The notes under the pieces were generated by a model. That model was not told the DNA's origin. It did not search any database and worked only from the letters and a program-made list of their open reading frames with translations. 64,000 nt of DNA, taken from positions 151,194,163-151,258,162 of the forward strand of contig NC_030680.2 of NCBI RefSeq assembly GCF_000004195.4, given 5' to 3'. Both the position numbers and the translations under genes were made by a program. Source of the DNA: Xenopus tropicalis (Eukaryota; Chordata; Amphibia; Anura; Pipidae). Below are positions 35,121-45,669 of this stretch, in pieces (the first letter of the stretch is position 1; every line of letters begins with the position of its first letter).

Positions 35121-36470
35121 CGGGGGGGGGGGGTAATTAAATACCCCTGGGACACACTGCGGCCCTTTAACTGCTCCTGCGAGTGAATGTTGTTCTGTCG
35201 GGTCTCACTGTGCCGCTATTATTGGGTCTGGGGGGGGGGGGGCACGAGTGCTTTATCCTAAATCTGCGCTAATCCCCTCTCATTGGCACCCTTTGTGTGC
35301 TGGATTGCTCTGGCCTTAAAGAGAAAGCGCCCCCATATCTGACGTATGTCTCTCTCAGTACCAGGTCCAGTGGATTCTCAGCTGCACTGGGATCAGGGTT
35401 CTGATTGGGTCATTGCAGGGCATTTGCTATTGGGCCACTTTGTTTTGTCTTTGGGGTGATTGAGCTGCTGAGAGACCCACTTCCCCCCCCCCCGAGCTTC
35501 AGTGTTTAACTGCCCCTAACACAGGCTCCCTTACAGGATTTGCCCCGGGTTTTGCCCCCTTTGTTGTGTTTGTTCTTTTCTGTTCTAAACAGATTCCCAG
35601 AGATCCCAGACAAAGTGACCGAGTAACAATGGAGCAGCTCACAAAGCTGAATGTCCTTCTCTTACCCTAATAACCCTAAAACTCCCCCTGGGGGGACTGA
35701 GGGTGGGTCCGGTCCCGCTGACCCGATGGTGTCATTGCGCCGTTGCTGAAGGTCCTGACGCCTGTAATTAAGGTTGTGCGTTTGACCCCCCGGGGGTTGT
35801 TCCACAGGATCCCACAGCAAATCTCTGTAATTAGAGACAGGGAAGCCGAGGCCTGAGAGTTGCTGCCCCGCTGAGGATTCTGGGGATTTGTGGGGTTGTT
35901 ATTCTCGTTTATTGGCTTGGATTGGGGCCTGTAACGTGCCCCGGGGGCTGCTGGGGGATTAGGAGATTATGTTTCTCGGCATCTGATTGGTTAAAGCAAT
36001 AATCCTACAGGCACTAATAGGCTCATTTACCCTTTACTTGCAGCACTGCTGCCTGGAGACACCTGACTGACTGTGTTGGGAGACTGAGCGGCAGAACAAA
36101 CAAAACCTCTGAATGTAGCCGGGGAGGGTGCTGCTCCTGGCCTCCTGTTGTGCCCTGATCTCTGGGATCCATTGGGTTCTTCCTTGACCCAGAACCATTC
36201 ACTCGCCTTGTGGCACCCAGCGAAGCCAATTGGCATTTCTGGGTGAAAGGTTTTAGCCCTGTTTGTGAGCCCGGGGGGGGGGGGCACTCTATAATCCTCC
36301 CACAATACTCTCATTATTGCTCCGCCCCCTGACACTTCACCTGCTGGAGCTTTTCTGCCATAATCCTATTCAGCCTGGACATGGAAACATGATTTGTATG
36401 GGGACTAGGGACTTCCAACTGAAGGTATTGCTTGTGTGCGACAACCAACATGCGTGGTCTTGTTATGGGC
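35120..36470. other. Unique VGLL4 intron sequence
   Basis: No repeats apart from short homopolymers. No exon with both splice sites and a family match is seen. Confidence 0.6.
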
Positions 36471-36771
36471 AGGAAAGGAGATCTCACCATCAGCATAGGA
36501 AGGGGTTCCTTACTGTAAGGGCAGTCAGGTTATGGGATTCCCTACCCAGAGAGGGGGAATGAGTGATACATTGGGGGTGGGGAGGAAAGGGGATCTCACC
36601 ATCAGCATAGGAAGGGGTTCCTTACTGTAAGGGCAGTCAGGTTATGGGGTTCCCTACCCAGAGAGGGGGAATGAGTGATACATTGGGGGTGGGGAGGAAA
36701 GGGGATCTCACCATCAGCATAGGAAGGGGTTCCTTACTGTAAGGGCAGTCAGGTTATGGGATTCCCTACCC
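36471..36771 (+). mobile_element. 112-bp triplication carrying a probable LINE 3' remnant
   Basis: Three copies start at 36471, 36583 and 36695, exactly 112 bp apart; the third is partial. The first copy translates (36488-36559) to HHQHRKGFLTVRAVRLWDSL plus PREGE. This resembles the C-terminal FFTVRVV..WNRLPRE motif of CR1/L2-like LINE reverse transcriptase proteins. It is a short relic with no full domain. The LINE assignment rests on this motif only. Confidence 0.5.
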
Positions 36772-36825
36772 TTCCCCTATAGTGAGTGGCTCTAACATAA
36801 CAATACATTGTCCCTTTCCTTACAG

Positions 36826-36900
36826 GGGCCCCAGGAATGGAGAATCCATTGGATGTTTTGTCTCGGGCAGCGTCATTGGTTCACGCAGATGATGAGAAAC
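36826..36900 (+). CDS. vgll4: VGLL4 alternative N-terminal exon (MENPLDVLSRAASLVHADDEK)
   Basis: The exon follows acceptor CTTTCCTTACAG and ends at donor GTAAGT (36901). ATG at 36837 opens MENPLDVLSRAASLV then HADDEK, with a split codon (C|GN, Arg) in phase 1. Human VGLL4 has an isoform starting METPLDVLSRAASLVHADDE, so the match is nearly complete. VGLL4 is a nuclear cofactor whose two TONDU motifs bind TEAD factors and displace YAP. Those motifs are encoded downstream, outside the window. The acceptor shows that at least one non-coding exon lies upstream, probably at about 26.2-26.4 kb. The other N-terminal exon (60547) ends in the same phase. Confidence 0.95.
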
Positions 36901-37032
36901 GTAAGTGGCTTTTATGTTTTCTAGTTGTCACTGATTGGCTGCGCTGCTCTGTAATGGGAGGGGCTAGTAACTGAGAGAATGGATTTCATTAGCTGGGCCC
37001 CCCCAACAGCAAGTAACCATAGGGTCTCTGAG

Positions 37033-37046
37033 GCGCCCCCTGTGGC
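37033..37046 (-). promoter_or_regulatory. Weak CTCF-like motif
   Basis: The reverse complement GCCACAGGGGGCGC keeps the core YAGRKGGCRS but misses three flanking consensus positions. It lies 130 bp downstream of the VGLL4 exon. Confidence 0.3.
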
Positions 37047-37281
37047 TGAATCTGAGTGCAACTGAGGGTCCACTTACTGTACCCCCCCTCCTTCTGTCCC
37101 CCTCTCCTCTATTTAGCCAGACACCTAGGGGGACACACACAGGGGGGGGGTGGGGGGGCAATGTCAATAGCCCCTGCACTGTATTTGCCCTCCCACCTCC
37201 CCAAGTTTAAATATTTGCCATGTAAACTCCCTGCCCCCGCCTTCCCCCCCCCCCCAGTCTCCCAAACACAGCACCTCCCAG

Positions 37282-37300
37282 ACTACAACTCCCACAATCC
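37282..37300 (+). promoter_or_regulatory. ZNF143/THAP11-like motif
   Basis: ACTACAACTCCCACAATCC resembles the ACTACAATTCCCAGCATGC element bound by ZNF143/THAP11. This sequence is also widespread in frog repeats, so function is uncertain. Confidence 0.4.
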
Positions 37301-37311
37301 TCTGGCAGCAG

Positions 37312-37830
37312 TAGGAGCTGTATAGGGGCAGTAGGAGCTGTATAGGGGCAGTAGGAGCTGTATAGGGGCAGTAGGAGCTGTATAGGGGCAGTAGGAGCTG
37401 TATAAGGGCAGTAGGAGCTGTATAGGGGCAGTAGGAGCTGTATAGGGGCAGTAGGAGCTGTATAGGGGCAGTAGGAGCTGTATAGGGGCAGTAGGAGCTG
37501 TATAGGGGCAGTAGGAGCTGTATAGGGGCAGTAGGAGCTGTATAAGGGCAGTAGGAGCTGTATAGGGGCAGTAGGAGCTGTATAGGGGCAGTAGGAGCTG
37601 TATAAGGGCAGTAGGAGCTGTATAGGGGCAGTAGGAGCTGTATAAGGGCAGTAGGAGCTGTATAGGGGCAGTAGGAGCTGTATAGGGGCAGTAGGAGCTG
37701 TATAGGGGCAGTAGGAGCTGTATAGGGGCAGTAGGAGCTGTATAGGGGCAGTAGGAGCTGTATAGGAGCTGTATAGGGGCAGTAGGAGCTGTATAGGGGC
37801 AGTAGGAGCTGTATAGGGGCAGTAGGAGCT
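37312..37830. repeat. 20-bp minisatellite (GCAGTAGGAGCTGTATAGGG)
   Basis: Twenty-six near-perfect copies at a strict 20-bp period, with one half-unit slip at 37765. The only common variant is AGGGG to AAGGG. High identity suggests recent expansion. Confidence 0.96.
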
Positions 37831-38034
37831 GCCACAGAGCCAAGTTGTGGCGCCAGGGAAGGGACCCGAGTACTGAGGCCGCACCGACCCGTCCGACCGG
37901 TTCCACTAACGAGCGACTCGTATTTACTCAGCTCAGAACAATTAGTTCCGCCCCTTCTGCCCTCGCCAAATACCCGCCTTTATTTTTCCGTTAATTCAGA
38001 GGAACCCTGGCACCGCCCCCTCCGTCCCCAGCGC

Positions 38035-39710
38035 CCCCATCCCTATATGTCCCGTTACCTTATTATTCCTATTAGTGGTGCCCCCCTGTGCCATTGCCCC
38101 ATCCCTATATGTCCCATTACCTTATTATTCCTATTAGTGGTGCCCCCCTGTGCCATTGCCCCATCCCTATATCCCTCTGTCCCATTACCTTATTATTCCT
38201 ATTAGTGGTGCCCCCTGTGCCATTGCCCCCGTCCCTATATCCCTCTGTCCCGTTACCTTATTATTCCTATTAGTGGTGCCCCCTGTGCCATTGCCCCATC
38301 CCTATATCCCTCTGTCCCGTTACCTTATTATTCCTATTAGTGGTGCCCCCCTGTGCCATTGCCCCCGTCCCTATATCCCTCTGTCCCGTTACCTTATTAT
38401 TCCTATTAGTGGTGCCCCCCTGTGCCATTGCCCCCATCCCTATATCCCTCTGTCCCGTTACCTTATTATTCCTATTAGTGGTGCCCCCTGTGCCATTGCC
38501 CCATCCCTATATCCCTCTGTCCCGTTACCTTATTATTCCTATTAGTGGTGCCCCCCTGTGCCATTGCCCCCATCCCTATATCCCTCTGTCCCATTACCTT
38601 ATTATTCCTATTAGTGGTGCCCCCCCTGTGCCATTGCCCCCATCCCTATATCCCTCTGTCCCGTTACCTTATTATTCCTATTAGTGGTGCCCCCCTGTGC
38701 CATTGCCCCCATCCCTATATCCCTCTGTCCCGTTACCTTATTATTCCTATTAGTGGTGCCCCCCTGTGCCATTGCCCCTGTCCCTATATCCCTCTGTCCC
38801 GTTACCTTATTATTCCTATTAGTGGTGCCCCCTGTGCCATTGCCCCCATCCCTATATGTCCCATTACCTTATTCTTCCTATTAGTGGTGCCCCCCTGTGC
38901 CATTGCCCCATCCCTATATCCCTCTGTCCCATTACCTTATTCTTCCTATTAGTGGTGCCCCCTGTGCCATTGCCCCCATCCCTATATCCCATTGTCTCGT
39001 TACCTTATTATTCCTATTAGTGGTGCCCCCTGTGCCTGTGCCATTGCCCCCTGTGCCATTGCCCCCTGTGCCATTGCCCCCTGTGCCATTGCCCCCTGTG
39101 CCATTGCCCCCTGTGCCATTGCCCCCTGTGCCATTGCCCCCTGTGCCATTGCCCCCTGTGCCATTGCCCCCTGTGCCATTGCCCCCTGTGCCATTGCCCC
39201 CTGTGCCATTGCCCCCTGTGCCATTGCCCCCTGTGCCATTGCCCCCTGTGCCATTGCCCCCTGTGCCATTGCCCCCTGTGCCATTGCCCCCTGTGCCATT
39301 GCCCCCTGTGCCATTGCCCCCTGTGCCATTGCCCCCTGTGCCATTGCCCCCTGTGCCATTGCCCCCTGTGCCATTGCCCCCCTCCCTATATCTCTCTGTC
39401 CCATTACCTTATTTTTCCTATTAGTGGTGCCCCCCTGTGCCATTGCCCCCATCCCTATATCCCATTGTCTCGTTACCTTATTATTCCTATTAGTGGTGCC
39501 CCCTGTGCCATTGCCCCCCTCCCTATATCCCTCTGTCCCGTTACCTTATTATTCCTATTAGTGGTGCCCCCCTGTGCCATTGCCCCTATCCCTATATCCC
39601 TCTGTCCCGTTACCTTATTATTCCTATTAGTGGTGCCCCCCTGTGCCATTGCCCCTATCCCTATATCCCTCTGTCCCGTTACCTTATTATTCCTATTAGT
39701 GGTGCCCCCC
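38035..39710. repeat. ~68-bp minisatellite with nested 15-bp expansion
   Basis: About 20 units of TCCCTATATCCCTCTGTCCC, GTTACCTTATTATTCCTATT, AGTGGTGCCCCCCTGTGCCA and TTGCCCC. The tail CCTGTGCCATTGCCC has expanded on its own inside one unit (see 39034-39380). Confidence 0.95.
39034..39380. repeat. 15-bp perfect array (CCTGTGCCATTGCCC)
   Basis: About 23 essentially identical 15-bp copies nested inside one 68-bp unit of the surrounding array. Confidence 0.96.
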
Positions 39711-39719
39711 CCTGTAACA

Positions 39720-40460
39720 GTAGAACACTGGCACAGAAGGGCTCCCTAGTGATTGTGCCACGGTGCCGGCCCCCAGTGCCCATCCCTGCTCGGGTTTCAG
39801 GGAGGCTCTTCCTGCGCTCAGGTGAGTTCCATTGTTCAGGAAGGAAACTGAGTCGATGTTCCGCCCGGCGGCTTTGTGTTGGGTCGGGTTCTGCAATGGG
39901 ATCCGGGCGGTGAGCAGTGAGTAATGTGACACGGGGCAGGGAATCGGATCTGCCCGTCTCCACCTGTACTTGTTGTTCCTTGGCTCCAGGCCGGGCACCG
40001 AGCTCCCCACCTTATCTACAGGGCAGCTGCAGGGTACGGTACCCCCCCAGTCCCACCCACCTTCCCCCAAAGCCCCCGCAATTCTGCTGCCTGCAAGCCT
40101 ATTGGTCTCCCCAGCGCTTGGTACTGACCCATCCCCGTGTTGCAATTGTGTATTGTTATAAGACAATAGATGGAGGGCCCTGATCACAAGAGCTTGCAGT
40201 CTAAGAGGGAGAGGAGGTGAGAGGTACGGTGAGCGTAACTAGTGTGCTGTAGAGATGGGGAACCAGTAGTGAGTATGAGTGTGCGTGCACCAGTGCAGAG
40301 TGAGGGGTTAGGTAGGGGGGCAACTTGCTATTACTGGTCTGAAGAGCTTACACTCCTCACAATAAGGCTTCACTGCACTGCTGTTTTATTTTGGAGCAGT
40401 TACATCAACCCTAAAAATAACCAGGAAGTCACATATTCTGCCTTATTGTACTCCTGGGGA
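39720..40460. other. Unique VGLL4 intron sequence
   Basis: Contains a donor-like CTCAG|GTGAGT near 39820 without a convincing exon. No gene family is recognised. Confidence 0.5.
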
Positions 40461-40469
40461 GAGATGGGG

Positions 40470-41135
40470 CTCACTCACACTTCCATGAGGGGAGACAGGG
40501 TTCACTCACACTCCTGGGGGGAGCTCACTTACACTCCCAGGGGGGAGACAGGGTTCACTCACACTCCTGGGGGAGCTCACTTACACTCCCAGGGGGGAGA
40601 CAGGGTTCACCCACACTCCTGGGGGGAGCTTACTTACACCCCCAGGGGGGAGACAGGGTTCACTCACACTCCTGGGGGAGCTCACTTACACTCCCAGGGG
40701 GGGGAGACAGGGCTCACTCACACTCCCAGGGGGGAGACAGGGCTCACTCACACTCCCAGGGGGGAGACAGGGCTCACTCACACTCCTGGGGGGAGCTTAC
40801 TTACACTCCCAGGGGGGAGACAGGGTTCACTCACACTCCTGGGGGAGCTCACTTACACTCCCAGGGGGGGGAGACAGGGCTCACTCACACTCCCAGGGGG
40901 GAGACAGGGCTCACTCACACTCCCAGGGGGGAGACAGGGCTCACTCACACTCCCAGGGGGGAGACAGGGCTCACTCACACTCCCAGGGGGGAGACAGGGC
41001 TCACTTACACTCCCAGGGGGGGGAGATAGTGCTCACTCACACTCCCAGGGGGGGGGGGGGAGATAGTGCTCACTCACACTCCTGGGGGGGGGAGATAGTG
41101 CTCACTCACACTCCCGGGGGGGGGGGGAGATAGTG
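40470..41135. repeat. 30-bp minisatellite (GGGGGAGACAGGGCTCACTC...)
   Basis: About 22 copies of CCCAGGGGGGAGACAGGGCT followed by CACTCACACT, with a sub-variant CCTGGGGGGAGCTCACTTAC. G-run length varies and lengthens toward the right end. Confidence 0.93.
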
Positions 41136-41212
41136 CTCACTCACTGCTTATCTCAAACCTTTCCTGCAGGATTTAGCAAATATTCCTGGAATGTGCTCTG
41201 TACCAATAGCCG

Positions 41213-41226
41213 CCAGCAGGTGGCGC
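41213..41226 (+). promoter_or_regulatory. CTCF-consensus site (perfect core)
   Basis: CCAGCAGGTGGCGC fits CCASYAGRKGGCRS at all 14 positions. It lies in unique sequence between two minisatellites in the VGLL4 intron. Confidence 0.65.
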
Positions 41227-41544
41227 AGTAAGCGCAGGAATGACGGGAAGGAATGTGTCATGGCCGCTGTGTAATGTTAAGGATTTGGGGAATGTGAGGC
41301 TCACTGGAGACACATTCGGAGGGGTATCTCCTCCCTCGGCTGCAGCCCCATGTTACAGGCCGATATGTTCCCTCGTTACAGTGTTATTGTGTCACCGGAT
41401 TCTCTTCCAGTAATAACTTCCCCCTACTGCCCCCATGTCTACCTAGATACCCCTAGCAACAACCCCTCTGTCTGCTGGCACTTACCATTGTGTAAAGATT
41501 GGTACAGGGTATTTACTGCTGTCTGAAATGGTACCTATGGCTAT

Positions 41545-44172
41545 GGGCAGGAGTAATACTAAGGGGGAGTACTTGGGGGCAGGAGTAATGGTACGGGGGA
41601 GTACTTGGGGAGGAGTAATGGTCGGGGTACTGGGGGAAGGAGTAATGCTGTGGGGGAGTACTTGGGGGCAGCAGTAATGCTGTGGGGGAGTACTTGGGGG
41701 CGGAGTAATGGTACGGGGGAGTACTTGGGGGCAGGAGTAATGGTACGGGGGGGTACTTGGGGCAGGAGTAATGGTACGGGGAGTACTTTGGGGCAGGAGT
41801 AATGGTACGGGGGAGTACTGGGGCAGCAGTTAATGGTGGGGGAAGTACTTGGGGCAGGACAGTAATGGTAACGGGGGTACTTGGGGGCAGGAGAGTTAAT
41901 GGTACGGGGAGTACTTGGGGGCAGGAGTAATGCTGTGGGGAGACTTGGGGCAGGAGTAATGGTACGGGGGAGTACTTGGTGGTAGGAGTAATGGTACGGG
42001 GGAGTACTTGGGGGGCAGGAGTAATGCTCTGGGGGAGGTACTTGGGGGCAGGAGTAATGGTACGGGGAGTACTTGGGGGCAGGAGTAATGGTACGGGGGA
42101 GTACTTGGTGGTAGGAGTAATGGTACGGGGAGGTAACTTGGGGGCAGGAGTAATGCTCGGGGGAGTACTTGGGGGCAGGAGTAATGCTCTGGGGAGTACT
42201 TGGGGCAGGAGTAATGGGTACGGGGGAGTACTTGGGGGCAGGAGTAATGGTACGGGGGAGTACTGTGGGGGCAGGAGTAATGGTACGGGGGGAGTACTTG
42301 GTGGTAGGAGGAGTAATGCTGTGGGGGAGTACTTGGGGGCAGGAGTAATGCTCTGGGGGAGATACTTGGTGGGGCAGGAGTAATGCTCTGGGGGAGTACT
42401 TGGGGGCAGGAGTAATGGTACGGGGGAGTACTTGGGGGTAGGAGTAATGGTACGGGGGAGTACTTGGTGGTAGCGAGTAATGGTACGGGGAGTTTACTGG
42501 GGGCAGGAGGTAATGCTGTGGGGAGAGTACTGGGGGCAGGGAGTAATGTTGTGGGGAGTACTTTGGGGCAGGAGTAATGGTTATGGGGGGAAGTACTTGG
42601 GCGGCAGGTAGTAATGGTTAGGGGGGGGGTACTTGGGGCAGGAGTAAGGGTACGGGGGCAGTATGGAGAGGTAGGAGTAATGCTTTGGGGGAAGTACTTT
42701 GGGGGCGGGAGGGAGGAATGGTACGGGGGTGATTGGGGCAGGATAATGGTACGGGGGAGTCTGGGGGTTAGGGAGTAAATTGTGTTGGGGAGTACTGGGG
42801 CGGGTATGGTACGGGGAGTACTTTGTGCGGCGTGGAGAGTATGGTACGGGGGAGTATTGGGGGCGGAGTAATGGTACGGGAGTACTTGGGTGGCAGGAAG
42901 TAATGGTACGGTGGGTAGTACTTGGGGGCAGGAGTAATGGGTACGGGGGGAGTACTTGGGGGCAGATAATGGTACGGGGAAGTACTTGGTGGGCAGAGTG
43001 AATGACTCTGGGGAGTACTTGGGGGCAGGAGTAATGGTTCGGGGGTACTTGGGGGCAGGAGTAATGGTACGGCGGTAGTACTTGGGAGGCAGAGTAATTG
43101 GTACGGGCAGTACTTGGGTAGGAGTAATGGTACGGGGGAGTACTTGGGTGGTAGGGTAATGGTACGGGGGAGCTACTTGGGGGCAGGAGTTACAATGCTC
43201 TGGGGAGTACTTGGGGCAGAGTAATGGTACGGTAGGGGATATGGGGCAGGAGTAGTTAGATGCTTGTGGGGAGTACTTGGGGGCAGGAGTAATGCTGTGG
43301 GGGAGTACTTGGGGGCAGGAGTAATGGTACGGGGAGTACTTGGGGGTAGGAGTAATGCTGTGGGGGAGTACTTGGGCGGCGGGAGTAATGGTACGGGGGA
43401 GTACTTGGGGCGGGAGTAATGGTACGGGGGAGTACTTGGGGCGGAGTAATGGTACGGGGGAGTACTTGGGGGCAGGAGTAATGGTACGGGGGAGTACTTG
43501 GGGGCAGGAGTAATGGTACGGGGAGAAGTACTTGGGGGCAGGAGTAATGGTACGGGGGAGTACTTGGGGGCAGGAGTAATGCTCTGGGGGAGTACTTGGG
43601 GCAGGAAGTAATGGTACGGGGGGGTACTTGGGGGCAGGAGTAATGGTACGGGGGAGTACTTGGGGGCAGGAGTAATGGTACGGGGGAGTACTTGGGGTAG
43701 GAGTAATGGTACGGGGGAGTACTTGGTGGTAGGAGTAATGGTACGGGGGAGTACTTGGGGGCAGGAGTAATGCTCTGGGGGAGTACTTGGGGCAGGAGTA
43801 ATGGTACGGGGAAGTACTTGGGGGCAGGAGTAATGCTGTGGGGGAGTACTTGGGGGGCAGGAGTAATGCTGTGGGGGAGTACTTGGGGGCAGAGAGTAAT
43901 GGTATAGGGGGAGTACTTGGGGCAGGAGTAATGGTACGGGGGGGGGGTATTGGGGGCAGGAGTAATGGTACGGGGAGTACTGGGGGCAGGAGTAATGCTG
44001 CGGGGGGGGAGTACTTGGGAGGCAGGAGTAATGCTGCGGGGGGGAGTACTTTGGGGGGCAAGGGAGTAATGCTGCGGGGGGGAGTACTTGGGGGCAGGAG
44101 TAATGCTTGCGGGGGGGGAGTACTTGGGGCAGGAGTAATGCTGCGGGGGGGGGAGTACTTGGGGGCAGGAGT
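41545..44172. repeat. 32-bp minisatellite (GTACTTGGGGGCAGGAGTAA...)
   Basis: About 80 units of GTACTTGGGGGCAGGAGTAA then TGGTACGGGGGA, with a TGCTGTGG/TGCTCTGG variant. Both edges are regular. The middle (about 41.8-43.3 kb) has frequent one-base indels, as in the other noisy arrays. The 721-codon minus-strand frame is a by-product. Confidence 0.95.
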
Positions 44173-44192
44173 AACTCATTTCCATGGTTAGG

Positions 44193-44206
44193 ACAGTAGG
44201 TGGCGC
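44193..44206 (+). promoter_or_regulatory. CTCF-like site (13 of 14 positions)
   Basis: ACAGTAGGTGGCGC matches CCASYAGRKGGCRS except for the first base. It has the same orientation as the site at 41213 and lies just beyond the right end of the 32-bp array, so the two sites bracket that array. Confidence 0.5.
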
Positions 44207-44630
44207 CAATACACACACAGTTCCCTAGAGGTGAGTGAGAATACAGAGAGGTTTGGCAGTGAAAGGGTTTTGGGGCCCGGCCCAGAGTGGGTTCTGTTGT
44301 TCAGAACAAAGAACCCGATGGCTCCGGCAGGTGTTCGGCAGCACAGAATAGGAATTGTAGGATATAAATAGCCGTGGGATCCTATAAATGGGATATTGCC
44401 TTTCCATTGCCAAGTTGCACAGATTGGGTCGGTGGCGCTGATGTCATTCAGGCAGGAGGGTCGTTAAACGGCACCAGAACCCTCACCGGCGCCAAATGTA
44501 ACACTGGGAGGTGTCAGAGTCATTGGGAAATGGGACTTTGGGCCCATAATGTACCTAGAACTCTGTCATTGAACCCCAAACCCCCCCCCCTTAACCCCCC
44601 CAGAGTCATATGAGATCACATATGAGTGAC
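44206..44630. other. Unique VGLL4 intron sequence
   Basis: No repeat and no exon was recognised in this stretch. Confidence 0.6.
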
Positions 44631-45370
44631 TTCTCATTTATATTGTTTCCCTTAGACAGTACAGTATGGGGGTACAGCTTATTGTGTGCCCAGAACATTC
44701 CTTCTCTGTATATTTATATTTATACATATGGGTAGGGGGTGCCATAGTGTTTCCCTTAGACAGTACAGTATGGGGGTACAGCTTATTGTGTGCCCAGAAC
44801 ATTCCTTCTCTGTATATTTGTATTTATACATATGGGTAGGGGGTGCCATAGTGTTTCCCTTAGACAGTACAGTATGGGGGGTACAGCTTATTGTGTGCCC
44901 AGAACATTCCTTCTCTGTATATTTGTATTTATACATATGGGTAGGAGGTGCCATAGTGTTTCCCTTAGACAGTACAGTATGGGGGTACAGCTTATTGTGT
45001 GCCCAGAACATTCCTTCTCTGTATATTTGTATTTATACATATGGGTAGGAGGTGCCATAGTGTTTCCCTTAGACAGTACAGTATGGGGGTACAGCTTATT
45101 GTGTGCCCAGAACATTCCTTCTCTGTATATTTGTATTTATACATATGGGTAGGAGGTGCCATAGTGTTTCCCTTAGACAGTACAGTATGGGGGTACAGCT
45201 TATTGTGTGCCCAGAACATTCCTTCTCTGTATATTTGTATTTATACATATGGGTAGGGGGTGCCATAGTGTTTCCCTTAGACAGTACAGTATGGGGGTAC
45301 AGCTTATTGTGTGCCCAGAACATTCCTTCTCTGTATATTTGTATTTATACATATGGGTAGGGGGTGCCAT
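44630..45370. repeat. 104-bp tandem repeat
   Basis: Seven copies at an exact 104-bp period: TTGTGTGCCCAGAACATTCC, TTCTCTGTATATTTGTATTT, ATACATATGGGTAGGRGGTG, CCATAGTGTTTCCCTTAGAC, AGTACAGTATGGGGGTACAG. Copies are almost identical. Confidence 0.96.
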
Positions 45371-45669
45371 GTGAAATTCTCCCCAGATTACTGATGTAGG
45401 TGCAGGAGGGAGCATATGAACGAGGGCCCCTGGCCCCCCCAGCACTGGGCTCTGGGATTTATATCCTAGTTGTTGTTACTCGGCTGCATCTGTACAAACA
45501 TCTGGGCTCCGAGAGTGAGATTTCCTGCTGAACGCACCACATCCTGGGAAATTACGGGGGAGAAACTGACTCCCAAACTAGGGGAAAACCGAGCATAAGT
45601 GCAGGGGCAGCAGGGAGAGAAAGGGCAGGGGCACGTAAGGGTGAGACAAAGGGTAAGTGCTGGAGTAAC

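Noticed and set aside
41896..44061. 721-codon proline-rich minus-strand frame
   Set aside because: By-product of the 32-bp minisatellite with indels. Other frames are also open.
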